From Gordonia araii NBRC 100433 (GTDB lineage Bacteria > Actinomycetota > Actinomycetes > Mycobacteriales > Mycobacteriaceae), in the NCBI RefSeq assembly GCF_000241265.1, contig NZ_BAEE01000067.1, positions 1 to 64,000 on the forward strand: a stretch of DNA of 64,000 bases, in the 5' to 3' direction. Below, in pieces: positions 1 through 9,062 of this stretch. The number at the start of each line of letters is the position of its first letter. Positions within the stretch are counted from its first letter, which is position 1. The notes beneath the pieces were generated by a model. That model was not told the origin of the DNA. It ran no database searches and worked only from the letters and a program-made list of their open reading frames with translations. Made by a program: the position numbers and the translations under genes.

Positions 1-209
1 GGGTCGTGCTTCGACATGATCCAGCGCTTGTCGTTCGGGACGACGGCCATGTGCGGCGCGTCCCAGTCGATGTCGATGTAGGGATCGAAGTTGCGGTGCA
101 CCGAAGCGTCCGACAGATCGTCGAGCACCTGGTGGTAATCCTCGTCGGCGTTCGCCTTGGATACGGGGACGTACTCGTGGACGTCCTTGGGGTTGAGCGT
201 GCTGGTCAT
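1..209 (-). CDS. AurF-like diiron oxygenase, N-terminal part only
   Basis: The first 69 codons of a leftward gene that runs off the window. The ATG at 209 is preceded by a GGAGG ribosome site at 216-220. The protein begins MTSTLNPKDVHEYVPVSKAN and contains VHRNFDPYIDIDWDAPHMAV, which resembles the N-terminus of actinobacterial ferritin-like diiron oxygenases related to p-aminobenzoate N-oxygenase AurF. The iron-ligand motifs lie outside the window, so the assignment rests on this stretch alone. It is divergent from the antiporter gene that follows. Confidence 0.6.
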   Translation of the reverse strand, partial: MTSTLNPKDVHEYVPVSKANADEDYHQVLDDLSDASVHRNFDPYIDIDWDAPHMAVVPNDKRWIMSKHD

Positions 210-359
210 CGTCGACCTCCGGGATGCGGGCCTGCGGCTGCGCAAGGGTTGGCGGAACGGGCTATATCTCAATATCCATTGTAACGGTTATCGGTGGCAA
301 CGGGAACCTCTGCCACCGACGCCCGGCCTGACCAGGACAGACCGGGCAGAATTGGGCGC

Positions 360-2003
360 GTGGAAGCGATCCTCATCATCACCGCCGGAATTCTGGTCGT
401 CGCCGCCGCTAACGCGCTCGGTCCCCGCGTCGCGATCGCACCCCCGCTGATACTGGTCGCGGTCGGCGTCCTGGTGACGATGATCCCGGCCGTGCCGAAC
501 TTGATGGTCGACCCGGAGTGGATCCTCGTCGGCGTGCTCCCGCCGTTGCTGTACTCGGCGGCGGTGTCCATGCCGACGATGGAGTTCCGGCGCAACCTTG
601 CCGCGATCGGCGGGCTGTCGATCACCCTGGTGGTGCTGAGCGCTCTCGTGGTGGGCGTCGTCGTGCACGCGATCATCCCCGAGATCCCGCTGTGGACCGG
701 AATCGCCGTCGGCGCCATCGTCTCGCCGACGGACGCCGTCGCCACCCAGATGGTCAAGAAGCTCGGCGCACCCAGCCGGGTCGTCGCCATCTTGGAAGGG
801 GAGAGTCTCCTCAACGACGCGAGCGCGCTGGTGCTGTTGCGCACGGCGGTCGCGGCGACGGCGATATCGGTGTCGCTGGGCAGCGCGGTCGGCAGCTTCG
901 TATGGGCGATCCTCGCCGCCGTCGGCATCGGCTTCGTCGTCGGCAAGGCGAATCTGCTCATCGCCTCGCGGCTCAGCAATTCGACGGTCGCGACCGCGGT
1001 GTCGTTCACCGTGCCCTACCTCGCCTATCTGCCCGCCGAGCATGTCGACGCCTCCGGTCTGGTCGCCTCGGTCACCGCGGGCATCGTCACCGGCGTCGGC
1101 GCCGCCCGTCATCTGACCGCCGCGCACCGCATGTCGGAGATGCAGAATTGGCGCACCGTCGAACTGCTGCTCGAGGGCGGCGTCTTCCTTCTCATGGGAC
1201 TGGAGCTGTCGTCGCTGATCGCCGACGTGCACCGCGACGGCGGGCGGCTCTACACGGCGCTGGGAGTGGCCGCGCTGGTCCTGGTCGTCGTGCTGGCGGT
1301 GCGTGCGGCGTTCGTCGGCCCGATGGCCGGCCTCCTGCACCGCCGCGCGCGCCGGGCCGACCTGTTGGCGCCGAGACTCCGCGAGATCGGCGACCAGCTG
1401 CCCGACGACGTCTCCCCGAAGGTGTCGCGCCGGATCAACCGCAAGATCGCCGATCTCGACTACTTCATGTCGTCGCCGCTGGGCTGGCGGGAATCGACGA
1501 TCGTGGTGTGGGCCGGAATGCGGGGCGCGGTGACGGTCGCTGCCGCTCAGACGCTGCCCATCGACACCACGTCGCGATCACTGCTCGTCCTGGTCGCGTT
1601 CCTGGTGGCGCTGGGGTCGCTGGGACTGCAGGGGCTGACGCTCGCGCCGCTCGTCCGGCTGCTCGGCGTCACGCCCGACGAGGGTGAGATCGAGGCCGAG
1701 CGCCGTGCGCTGCACGAGCGGTTGCGCGGGGTGATCGAGGACGACCTGTCCGACCGTTTCGCCGCGGATCCCGAACGGTACCGGCGGGTGCGCGACGCGG
1801 TGGTGACCTCCGAGGACTCCGAGGACGGCACCGTGCGCCACGTCGGGCGCGCCGAATTCGTCGCACTCCGGCAGGCGATGATCGACGCTCAGCGCGGCGA
1901 GTTGCTCGCGTTGCGCGACGAGGGGCAGTTCAGCTCCCAGGTGCTCACCGAGGCGCTGGCCCGCCTCGACGCCGAGCAGATCACCGTGAACCTCTATCGG
2001 TGA
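360..2003 (+). CDS. Na+/H+ antiporter, CPA1 (NhaP-like) family
   Basis: Integral membrane cation/proton antiporter of about 547 residues with roughly twelve hydrophobic segments followed by a charged cytoplasmic tail of about 110 residues. Family motifs are visible: SPTDAVATQMV, EGESLLNDASALVLL (the ND transport motif) and WAGMRGAVTVAAA near the last membrane segments. I chose the GTG at 360 because the first membrane helix (VEAILIITAGILV) starts there; an in-frame GTG at 294 would add 22 polar residues. It probably exports Na+ or K+ for pH and salt homeostasis; ion specificity cannot be read from sequence. It ends convergently, one base from the stop of the next gene. Confidence 0.9.
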   Translation: MEAILIITAGILVVAAANALGPRVAIAPPLILVAVGVLVTMIPAVPNLMVDPEWILVGVLPPLLYSAAVSMPTMEFRRNLAAIGGLSITLVVLSALVVGVVVHAIIPEIPLWTGIAVGAIVSPTDAVATQMVKKLGAPSRVVAILEGESLLNDASALVLLRTAVAATAISVSLGSAVGSFVWAILAAVGIGFVVGKANLLIASRLSNSTVATAVSFTVPYLAYLPAEHVDASGLVASVTAGIVTGVGAARHLTAAHRMSEMQNWRTVELLLEGGVFLLMGLELSSLIADVHRDGGRLYTALGVAALVLVVVLAVRAAFVGPMAGLLHRRARRADLLAPRLREIGDQLPDDVSPKVSRRINRKIADLDYFMSSPLGWRESTIVVWAGMRGAVTVAAAQTLPIDTTSRSLLVLVAFLVALGSLGLQGLTLAPLVRLLGVTPDEGEIEAERRALHERLRGVIEDDLSDRFAADPERYRRVRDAVVTSEDSEDGTVRHVGRAEFVALRQAMIDAQRGELLALRDEGQFSSQVLTEALARLDAEQITVNLYR

Positions 2004-2004
2004 G

Positions 2005-2310
2005 TCACTCCCGGAAGCCGAGGGCGGCGGGCCCGACCGTCATGAACATCACCAGGGTCGTCATGAGCAGGAACCACACCACCCCGTACCACAGGCGCCA
2101 GCGGCCGTTGCTCTTCCACGCCCGATAGGTGCGGGCCACCGCGACGAGCATCCCGACGAGCGTGATCGTCGGGCAGAGAGCGAGCAGCACGGTCCTGGCG
2201 GTGCCGTGCACCGCGACCCCGGCGGCCATCGCGGCGAACGCGAGCGCGACGATGACGGCGCCGTAGACGACGGCGTGCCGCATCGTCGGATCGGGCTGGT
2301 CGGAAGTCAC
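2005..2310 (-). CDS. small three-helix membrane protein of unknown function
   Basis: A 101-residue protein with three predicted membrane segments (around residues 12-34, 38-60 and 75-99) and a basic stretch RTYRAWKSNGRWR between the second and third. The GTG start at 2310 has a GAGGAG ribosome site a few bases upstream; the frame stays open further upstream but without membrane character. Divergent from the universal stress protein gene and convergent with the antiporter. I do not recognise the family. Confidence 0.65.
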   Translation of the reverse strand: MTSDQPDPTMRHAVVYGAVIVALAFAAMAAGVAVHGTARTVLLALCPTITLVGMLVAVARTYRAWKSNGRWRLWYGVVWFLLMTTLVMFMTVGPAALGFRE

Positions 2311-2510
2311 GTGCGCTCCTCGAATCGGGACCCGTGGAGGGGTCGCCGGTGTGAACAGCCGATGAATTCGGCCTGCTGCGGTGGGCAATTCGTCCCGAAC
2401 CAGCCTACGCCAGACCCCTTCGATTGACGGTGGTCGCGGCGACGACAACGATGGGACCAAGGGCCGTTCCGCCACCGGGATCGCCGCCGCGCCGTTCGAG
2501 GAGAAGCATC

Positions 2511-3374
2511 ATGTCCACAGTCGTCGTAGGGGTCGACAACACCGACACGTCGCTGCACGCGACCCGCTGGGCGGCTTCCCTCGCCGCGCGCGAGGAGTCC
2601 GAGCTGCACATCGTCGGCGCGTACGACGCCAGTACGAGTAACTACGCCCCGGGTCTGGTCATCCCGCAGGACGTGGTGGAGGCCATCGCGAACGAGGCCA
2701 AGGAAGCCGTGCAGAAGGCGGCGGCCACCGCCCTGGAGGCGGAGCCCGACGTGCGCGTGCGCACCAGCGTCGGCGAGGGCGATGCCGCGCGAACCCTGCT
2801 GGAGGTCGGGAAGGATGCGACGGCGATCGTCATCGGCACCCGTCGCCTCGGGAGTGTGAAGGGCCTGCTGCTCGGGTCGGTCGGCGTGACCATCGCCGCG
2901 CACTACCACGGACGGGTCGTCGTGATCGGCGACGAAGGCGGCACCGGGCCGGTCGTCGTTGGCGTCGGCGACACCCCGATCAGCGACCCGGCGGTGAAAG
3001 AGGCCTACCGGCAGGCGGATTCGTTGCGCGTTCCGCTGCTCGCGGTGCACACCTGGGCGCAGTTGGACGCCGATGCGCTGCACGGTTTCGGGATCGAGCC
3101 GGACGCCATCGAGCGCATGAGTTCGGAGGCGACCGAAGCGGTGGCCGAGCGGCTGGCCGGCTACTCCCAAGACTATCCGGACGTCGAAGTGCGGCGCGTC
3201 GTGGTTCCCGATGACCCGGGCAAGGCCATCATCGACGCGGCCACCGACGCCAACGCGTCACTCATCGTCGTCGGCAGCCGCGGGCGCGGCGGGTTCAAGG
3301 GTCTCCTGCTGGGCTCCACCAGCCAGAAGGTGCTGCAGCACGCCGGGTGCCCGGTGATGATCGTGCGCGAGTAG
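2511..3374 (+). CDS. tandem-domain universal stress protein
   Basis: A 287-residue cytosolic protein made of two UspA domains (about 1-139 and 146-287), the usual mycobacterial/Gordonia layout. Each half ends with the ATP-binding signature G-2x-G-9x-G(S/T): GTRRLGSVKGLLLGS in the first and GSRGRGGFKGLLLGST in the second, so both halves probably bind ATP. The ATG at 2511 follows a GAGGAG ribosome site; the upstream in-frame extension is low-complexity and unlikely. Proteins of this class act in dormancy, hypoxia and redox stress; no regulator binding site is evident here. Confidence 0.93.
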   Translation: MSTVVVGVDNTDTSLHATRWAASLAAREESELHIVGAYDASTSNYAPGLVIPQDVVEAIANEAKEAVQKAAATALEAEPDVRVRTSVGEGDAARTLLEVGKDATAIVIGTRRLGSVKGLLLGSVGVTIAAHYHGRVVVIGDEGGTGPVVVGVGDTPISDPAVKEAYRQADSLRVPLLAVHTWAQLDADALHGFGIEPDAIERMSSEATEAVAERLAGYSQDYPDVEVRRVVVPDDPGKAIIDAATDANASLIVVGSRGRGGFKGLLLGSTSQKVLQHAGCPVMIVRE

Positions 3375-3409
3375 GCCACGGCTGAGGGATCTGTGCCTAT
3401 GGTGAGTCG

Positions 3410-5131
3410 GTGGAAACCGGCCATTTGCAGAACTCGAACACAGACAGCAACGAACTAGACGCCCCGTCGGGCGACCTCGAACCAGACGGGTCGGAGACCT
3501 CGAAACCGAGGCTGGACCGCACGGTCTTCGGCGCGACCGCGGCGGTCATCGCGGCCTTCGTCGCCTGGGGCATCATCTCGCCCGGCACTATGCGCAGCGT
3601 CACGACCGACGCCATGGAGTGGGTCACCGTCAACGTCGGCTGGCTCTACATCGCCGCGGCGAGCGGATTCGTCGTCTTCGCGCTGGTCATCGCCTTCACC
3701 CGCTACGGCCGCATCCCGCTGGGCCGCGACGGCGAACAGCCCGAGTACCGCACGATTAGCTGGATCGCGATGATGTTCGCCGCGGGCATGGGCATCGGGC
3801 TGATGTTCTTCGGCGCCTACGAACCACTGTTGCACTACCTGCAGGAACCGCCCGGGACCAACCTGAAGGCGCCGCCGGGGACGTTCGCCAACCACCTGCC
3901 GGCCGCCATGGCGACCACCATGTTCCACTGGGGATTCCACCCCTGGGCGATGTACGCGGTCGTCGGTATGGCACTGGGCTACTCGACCTACCGGATGGGA
4001 CGCGGCCAGCTGTTGTCGGCGGCGTTCGCCCCGCTGCTCGGCACGCGGCGCGCCAACGGGCCGGCCGGCAAGGTCATCGACGGTCTGGCGATCTTCGCGA
4101 CGCTGTTCGGCACGGTCGCGTCGCTCGGTTTGGGCGCGCTGCAGATCGGTTCGGGACTGGAGGCCGTCGAATGGGTGTCGAACCCGTCGAAGATGCTGCT
4201 GGTCGCCATCATCGCCGTGCTGACCGCCTGTTTCGTCGCCTCGGCGGTGTCGGGGGTGGCCAAGGGCATCCAGTGGCTCTCCAACACCAACATGGTGCTG
4301 GCACTCGTACTGGCCGTGTTCGTGTTCGTCGTCGGCCCGACGGTCTTCCTGCTCAACGTCATGCCGACGACCCTCGGCGCCTACTTCGACCAGATCATGG
4401 CGATCGCGGCCCGCTCGTCGGCGACCGTCGACGAGGCCGGCCAGAAATGGCTCGCGGCGCAAACCATCTTCTACTGGGCGTGGTGGGTTTCGTGGACGCC
4501 GTTCGTCGGCATGTTCCTGGCCAAGATCAGCAAAGGACGCACGATCCGCGAGTTCGTCGTCGGTGTGATGGTCGTGCCGACGACGGTGTCGCTGGTGTGG
4601 TTCTCGATCTTCGGCGGCACCGCGATCCGGCAAGAGAACGAGGGGGCGAACTATCGGGTGGGCTCGCCGGGCGACGAGGAGGCCCTGTTGTTCCAAGTCC
4701 TCGAGCACCTGCCGTGGACCGGATTCGCCTCGCTGCTCGTGATGGTCCTGGTGGCCATCTTCTTCGTCTCCGGCGCCGACTCCGCCTCGCTGGTCATGGG
4801 CACGCTGTCACAGCGCGGCGCCCACGAACCGAGCCGGCTGGTCACCGTCTTCTGGGGTGTGCTGACCGGCGGGGTCGCGATCCTGCTGCTGCTCGTCGGG
4901 GGCGGCGACGCCGGGAGCGCCGACGCGCTGACCGGCGTCAAACAGATGGCGATCCTCGCGGCGCTGCCGTTCGTGATCGTGATGATCGCGTTGTGCGTGT
5001 CCTTCGTGCGCGACATCCGGCGCGATCCTCTGATCCGCCGCCGCGGCGAGCGCATTGCCGCATCGCGTCTCGACGAGGAGGACGACGACCAGCCCGACGG
5101 CGCGGAGCCCGCGTCAACCCCAGCTGGGTAA
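3410..5131 (+). CDS. BCCT-family betaine/choline/carnitine transporter
   Basis: A 573-residue transporter with about twelve membrane segments, a hydrophilic N-terminus of about 40 residues and an acidic C-terminal tail. The BCCT fingerprints are present: GMGIGLMFFGAYEPLLHY early and WWVSWTPFVGMFLAKISKGR with TIREF later. It would import trimethylammonium osmolytes with Na+ or H+. GTG start at 3410. The gene overlaps the 3' end of the convergent mannosyltransferase gene by 18 bases. With the antiporter upstream it makes a small osmotic/ionic group, although the genes are not one operon. Confidence 0.92.
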   Translation: METGHLQNSNTDSNELDAPSGDLEPDGSETSKPRLDRTVFGATAAVIAAFVAWGIISPGTMRSVTTDAMEWVTVNVGWLYIAAASGFVVFALVIAFTRYGRIPLGRDGEQPEYRTISWIAMMFAAGMGIGLMFFGAYEPLLHYLQEPPGTNLKAPPGTFANHLPAAMATTMFHWGFHPWAMYAVVGMALGYSTYRMGRGQLLSAAFAPLLGTRRANGPAGKVIDGLAIFATLFGTVASLGLGALQIGSGLEAVEWVSNPSKMLLVAIIAVLTACFVASAVSGVAKGIQWLSNTNMVLALVLAVFVFVVGPTVFLLNVMPTTLGAYFDQIMAIAARSSATVDEAGQKWLAAQTIFYWAWWVSWTPFVGMFLAKISKGRTIREFVVGVMVVPTTVSLVWFSIFGGTAIRQENEGANYRVGSPGDEEALLFQVLEHLPWTGFASLLVMVLVAIFFVSGADSASLVMGTLSQRGAHEPSRLVTVFWGVLTGGVAILLLLVGGGDAGSADALTGVKQMAILAALPFVIVMIALCVSFVRDIRRDPLIRRRGERIAASRLDEEDDDQPDGAEPASTPAG

Positions 5132-6742
5132 CCAGATCTCGCGGTGCCAGTGGATCTTCGAGATCGGCACCCCGGTCAGCACCGGCCACAGCCAGGCGAA
5201 GTTGATCACGACCAGCGCGAGATAGCAGGCGACGAAACCGACGAGCAGGAACTGCCGGTCGGGCGGGGAGCCGTCGGCGCGTTTGGGGATCGATCCGGCG
5301 TAGCGGAGGATGTCGCCGAGACACAGCGCCAGCAAGATCATCAGGAAGGGCGCCATCGCGGTGGCGTAGAAGAAGTACATCTGCCGGTCGATGTTCGCGA
5401 ACCACGGCGCGAAGGCGGCGAAGTAGCCGACGAGTGCGACGCCGTAGCGCCAGTCGCGGCGACCGGCGAATGCCCACAGCGACCAGGCGAGTACCGGCAG
5501 CGCCAGCCACCAGATCGCCGGTGTCCCGATGAGCATCTGGACTCGTGCGCATTCGTCGGCCCCGCAGCGCTCGGGGCCCATCTGCACCGAGTACAGCATC
5601 GGCCGCAACCCCATCGGCCACGTCCACGGCTTCGACTCCCACGGATGGTGGTTGCCCGCGGCGTTGGTCAGCCCCTCGTGGAAGTGCAGAATGCCCGATT
5701 GGTAATGCCACAACGACCGCCACGCCAATGGCACCCAGCTCAGGGGGCCGGTGCCCGGATCGTTGACCTCGTAGCGATGCACCGCGGTCTCCGAGGCGAA
5801 CCACGGTCCGAAGCAACCCAGATAGATCGCGATCGGCATGACGGCCAGGCTCAGCGACGAGGGGATGACATCGCGGCGCAGCACGCCCAGCCACGGCCGC
5901 CGGATCCCGTAGGCCCGCCGCGCGGCTACGTCGAACGCCAGCGACATGAGCGTGAACGCGACGACGAAGTAGATCCCCGACCACTTGGTCCCGCAGGCCA
6001 GGCCGAGCATGACGCCCGCGGTGAAGCGGTACCACCGGAAGCCGAATCGGGGGCCGAAGGCCGAGGCGGCGGTCACGCCGTCCAGGTAGGCCGCGTGCAT
6101 CCGGCGCCGCATCTGGTCGCGGTCGGCGATCAAGGCGGCGAAGGCGGCGACGACGAAGCAGGCCTGGAAGATGTCGAGCATGCCCATGCGCGACTGGACG
6201 AACAGGACGCCGTCGCAGATGGCGAGCAGTCCGGCGATCGCACCGACCAGCGTGGAACGGGAGATGCGGCGGGCGACGCAATAGATCATCACGACGATGG
6301 CGATGCCGCACAGGGCCGGCATGATCCGCCAGCCCATCGGGCCGTAGCCGAAGACGGCCTGGCCGAGGGCGAGCATCCATTTGCCCACCGGCGGGTGGAC
6401 GACCAGGCCGTAGGCGGGGTTGTCCTCGATCCAGTTGCCGCCGGTCAAGACCTGCCAGCCCTGCGGCACGTAGTGCTTCTCGTCGAAGACGGGGGTGCCC
6501 TTGTCGGTCGGATGCGTCAGATCCCACAGCCGGGTCACCGCGGCGATCAGAGCGACGACGATGCCCACCTGAATGCCGAACCGGCGGTCGGGAGCGCCGA
6601 AGACCGGATCGGGGATCGCCTTGCCCGGGCGCCTCCCCATCTCCTCGGCGCCGCCGCTCGGTCCGGCGACCGCCTTCGGGGATCGTCTCGACGGGCCGAC
6701 GACCAGCCAGCTGCCCGTGGCGGAGTCGTCGGCGGTCGTCAC
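5114..6742 (-). CDS. pmt: protein O-mannosyltransferase (PMT family)
   Basis: Transfers mannose from polyprenyl-phosphate-mannose to Ser/Thr of secreted proteins at the outer face of the membrane. The 542-residue protein has many membrane helices. It carries the PMT N-terminal loop with the DE pair (PVFDEKHYVPQGWQVL), VHPPVGKW, SRMGMLDIF and the C-terminal NIDRQMYFFYATAMAPF region. The GTG start at 6742 keeps the short cytoplasmic N-terminus usual for the family; the open frame continues upstream into low-complexity sequence. It sits divergently next to rsmI, the same arrangement as Rv1002c/Rv1003 in M. tuberculosis. Confidence 0.93.
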   Translation of the reverse strand: MTTADDSATGSWLVVGPSRRSPKAVAGPSGGAEEMGRRPGKAIPDPVFGAPDRRFGIQVGIVVALIAAVTRLWDLTHPTDKGTPVFDEKHYVPQGWQVLTGGNWIEDNPAYGLVVHPPVGKWMLALGQAVFGYGPMGWRIMPALCGIAIVVMIYCVARRISRSTLVGAIAGLLAICDGVLFVQSRMGMLDIFQACFVVAAFAALIADRDQMRRRMHAAYLDGVTAASAFGPRFGFRWYRFTAGVMLGLACGTKWSGIYFVVAFTLMSLAFDVAARRAYGIRRPWLGVLRRDVIPSSLSLAVMPIAIYLGCFGPWFASETAVHRYEVNDPGTGPLSWVPLAWRSLWHYQSGILHFHEGLTNAAGNHHPWESKPWTWPMGLRPMLYSVQMGPERCGADECARVQMLIGTPAIWWLALPVLAWSLWAFAGRRDWRYGVALVGYFAAFAPWFANIDRQMYFFYATAMAPFLMILLALCLGDILRYAGSIPKRADGSPPDRQFLLVGFVACYLALVVINFAWLWPVLTGVPISKIHWHREIWLPSWG

Positions 6743-6828
6743 CCGGTCGATGGTAGTGGTCGATGGCGGGTCTGCGCCTAGGCTGGTCAACCATGAGTGC
6801 CGGTCGGAGATCAGACGAGGGCGCAGGC

Positions 6829-7644
6829 ATGCTGGTGCTGGCCGCGACGCCGATGGGTCAATACGGCGACGCGTCGCCGAGGCTGCGCGAGGCGTTGGGT
6901 TCCGCCGATATCGTGGCCGCCGAGGACACCCGCAGGACGAAGGCACTGGCCGCTGCGCTCGACGTCACGATGAGCGGCAAGGTCATCAGCTACTACGACC
7001 AGGTCGAGGCGGCGCGCACGCCCGGCCTGGTCGAGGCGATCGAGGGCGGGCAGACCGTCCTCGTCGTCACCGACGCCGGCATGCCGTCGGTCAGCGATCC
7101 GGGCTTCCGGCTGGTGGCGGCGTGCGCCGAGCGGGATCTGCCGATCACCTGCCTGCCCGGTCCGTCGGCCGTCACGACCGCCCTGGCCGTCTCCGGTCTG
7201 CCGTGCGAGCGGTTCTGCTTCGACGGGTTCGCCCCGCGCAAACCCGGGGCGCGGCGCAAGTGGCTGGCCGAGCTGGCGGAGGAGCCGCGGACAGTCGTGT
7301 TCTTCGAGTCACCGCACCGGCTGGCCGAGACACTCGCCGACGCGGTCGGCGTACTTGGCCCCGACCGTCGGGTCGCGGTGTGCCGGGAGCTGACGAAGAC
7401 CTACGAGGAGGTTCGGCGCGGAACCCTCGCCGACGTCGCGCAGTGGGCCGCGGGCGGAGTGAAGGGGGAGATCACCGTCGTGCTCGCGCCGGGCGTGGTA
7501 ACCGCGCCGCGGGTCGAGGATCTCGTCGAGCGGGTGCAGGCCCTCGTTCAGGACGGCATGCGTCTGAAGGAAGCGTGCGCGCAGGTCGCCGAGCAGACAG
7601 GGGTGTCCAAGCGCGAGCTCTACGAGGCGGCGCACAACGTGTGA
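6829..7644 (+). CDS. rsmI: 16S rRNA (cytidine1402-2'-O)-methyltransferase
   Basis: SAM-dependent ribose methylase of C1402 in the ribosomal decoding centre. The 271-residue protein shows the tetrapyrrole-methylase-like fold: LVLAATPMGQYGDASPRL at the start, AAEDTRRTKAL, VVTDAGMPSVSDPGFRLV (SAM loop), LPGPSAVTTALAVSGLP, FFESPHRL and GEITVVLAP. I chose ATG 6829 because homologs begin at this strand and a GAGG lies eight bases upstream; ATG 6793 would add 12 residues without a clear ribosome site. Divergent from pmt. Followed by an intergenic repeat array. Confidence 0.93.
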   Translation: MLVLAATPMGQYGDASPRLREALGSADIVAAEDTRRTKALAAALDVTMSGKVISYYDQVEAARTPGLVEAIEGGQTVLVVTDAGMPSVSDPGFRLVAACAERDLPITCLPGPSAVTTALAVSGLPCERFCFDGFAPRKPGARRKWLAELAEEPRTVVFFESPHRLAETLADAVGVLGPDRRVAVCRELTKTYEEVRRGTLADVAQWAAGGVKGEITVVLAPGVVTAPRVEDLVERVQALVQDGMRLKEACAQVAEQTGVSKRELYEAAHNV

Positions 7645-7719
7645 CTGCTCGCGAGCATGGCATGGCCGCGCGATAGATCGTCGAGATCCGCGTTCGCCGG
7701 GGCTGAGACCGTGGGATCT

Positions 7720-7854
7720 CGATACACCGGTTCGCCTAGCGGCTCACCGGCACTCGACCACCATCGATACACCGGTTCGCCTAGCGGCTCACCGGCACTC
7801 GACCACCATCGATACACCGGTTCGCCTAGCGGCTCACCGGCACTCGACCACCAC
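7720..7854. repeat. three tandem copies of a 45-bp intergenic repeat
   Basis: Copies start at 7720, 7765 and 7810 and are identical except for the last base of the third. Each contains an imperfect hairpin (CCGGTTCGCC / GGCTCACCGG around TAGC) and is framed by CGATACAC and CACTCGACCACC. The framing matches the single element at 23897-23942 read on the other strand (GGTCTCGATAC ... ACTCGACCACC). It fills most of the gap between rsmI and pabB; I see no gene in the gap. Confidence 0.9.
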
Positions 7855-7901
7855 TCACACTGGGCCACCATTGGCGGCGTTGGGTTGCATCGGCATCGAG
7901 A

Positions 7902-9056
7902 TCAGCGCACGATGGCCGCGGCCTTGTCCAGGCATTCCTGCCATTCGCGGCTCGGATCGGAGTCGACGGTGATACCGCCGCCGACTCCCAATCGCATCGC
8001 GCCGTCGGGGTCGATCTCCACCGTGCGGATCGCCACCGAGAGGTCGAGCGCGTGGTCGGGGCCGGCGAGCCCGATGGCACCGCAGTAGACGCCGCGCGGC
8101 AACGTCTCCCACTGCCCGATCAGCTCGGCGGCCCGGATCTTGGGGGTGCCGGTCACCGACGCCGGGGGGAAAGTGGCGTCGAGTAGGGCGTCGTTGCCGA
8201 CCTCGTCGTCGAGTTCGGCGCGCACGGTCGACACCAGATGCCACACCCCGGGTGCGCCGACGACGGTCAGCAGTTCGGGGACCGTCACCGTACCGATCCG
8301 CGCGACGCGGCCGAGGTCGTTGCGAACGAGGTCGACGATCATCACGTTCTCCGCGACGTCCTTGACCGACATCGCCAGGTCGCGGGGATCGGCGTCGGCG
8401 GGGATCGTGCCCTTGATGGGTGACGACGTCACGGCGCTGCCGCGCCGCCGCAGGAAGGACTCGGGGGAGAAGCTGGCGAGCGTCCCCCAATCACCTTGCA
8501 GGAAAGCCGATTTCACCGGCGCGGTAGCGGCCGCGACCATGCCGAAGAAGTCCAGTGGGGCACCGTCGAGGCGACCGTCGAGCCGCGTGCAGATGCACAC
8601 CTGGTAGATCTCGCCCGCGGCGATGGCTTCCAGCGCGGAGGCGACGGCGGCGCGATGCGCGTCGTGCCGCTCCCGCGTCGGCGGGTGCCATCGCGCGACG
8701 ACCGGCCCGGGTGCCGCGGCCGTTTGCAAAGCCTCGGCGACCCAGTCGGGGCGCGCGGCGCCGGTGACGCTCACGTAGGACCATCGCCCGTCGCGCAGCA
8801 GCAGCACCGCGTCGGTGAGTCCTCCGGCGACGGCGGGGAACGGCGAGTCGTCGACGCCGACCGGAAACCCGAGGTGGCCGAGCCAGAACCGGTCCGGATC
8901 GTCCGGCGGGGCAAGGCCGGCCACGAGCTCCAGCGACGGCGCGATCACCGCGTCGGCATCGAGCCACGACCCGATCAGAGCGGCCGGCGGCGGTAGGCCG
9001 GCCCGGCGCGCGCCGTGGTGCAGCGACCGCAGCACGTCGAGCGCGCTGGGGCTCAT
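7902..9056 (-). CDS. pabB: aminodeoxychorismate synthase component I
   Basis: Chorismate-utilising enzyme making 4-amino-4-deoxychorismate for folate. The 384-residue protein is a single chorismate-binding domain without a fused glutaminase. Motifs: SPIKGTIPADADPRDLA (the PIKGT lysine typical of PabB/TrpE, not salicylate or isochorismate synthases), MIVDLVRNDLGRVARIG, GAPGVWHLVSTVRAEL and FPPASVTGTPKIRAAEL. It is the last gene of a leftward run HAD-GH65-metG-pabB and lies six bases after metG. Rv1005c occupies the same position in M. tuberculosis. TrpE or MenF is less likely on length and context. Confidence 0.88.
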   Translation of the reverse strand: MSPSALDVLRSLHHGARRAGLPPPAALIGSWLDADAVIAPSLELVAGLAPPDDPDRFWLGHLGFPVGVDDSPFPAVAGGLTDAVLLLRDGRWSYVSVTGAARPDWVAEALQTAAAPGPVVARWHPPTRERHDAHRAAVASALEAIAAGEIYQVCICTRLDGRLDGAPLDFFGMVAAATAPVKSAFLQGDWGTLASFSPESFLRRRGSAVTSSPIKGTIPADADPRDLAMSVKDVAENVMIVDLVRNDLGRVARIGTVTVPELLTVVGAPGVWHLVSTVRAELDDEVGNDALLDATFPPASVTGTPKIRAAELIGQWETLPRGVYCGAIGLAGPDHALDLSVAIRTVEIDPDGAMRLGVGGGITVDSDPSREWQECLDKAAAIVR

Positions 9057-9062
9057 CGCCGC

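Noticed and set aside
518-1687. Long alternative-frame open frames over the antiporter and other GC-rich genes
   Set aside because: Arg/Pro/Ala-rich translations without motifs; typical shadows of high-GC coding DNA.
7720-7854. CRISPR or insertion sequence
   Set aside because: No spacers, the repeats are contiguous, and no transposase is encoded; fits tandem palindromic intergenic elements.
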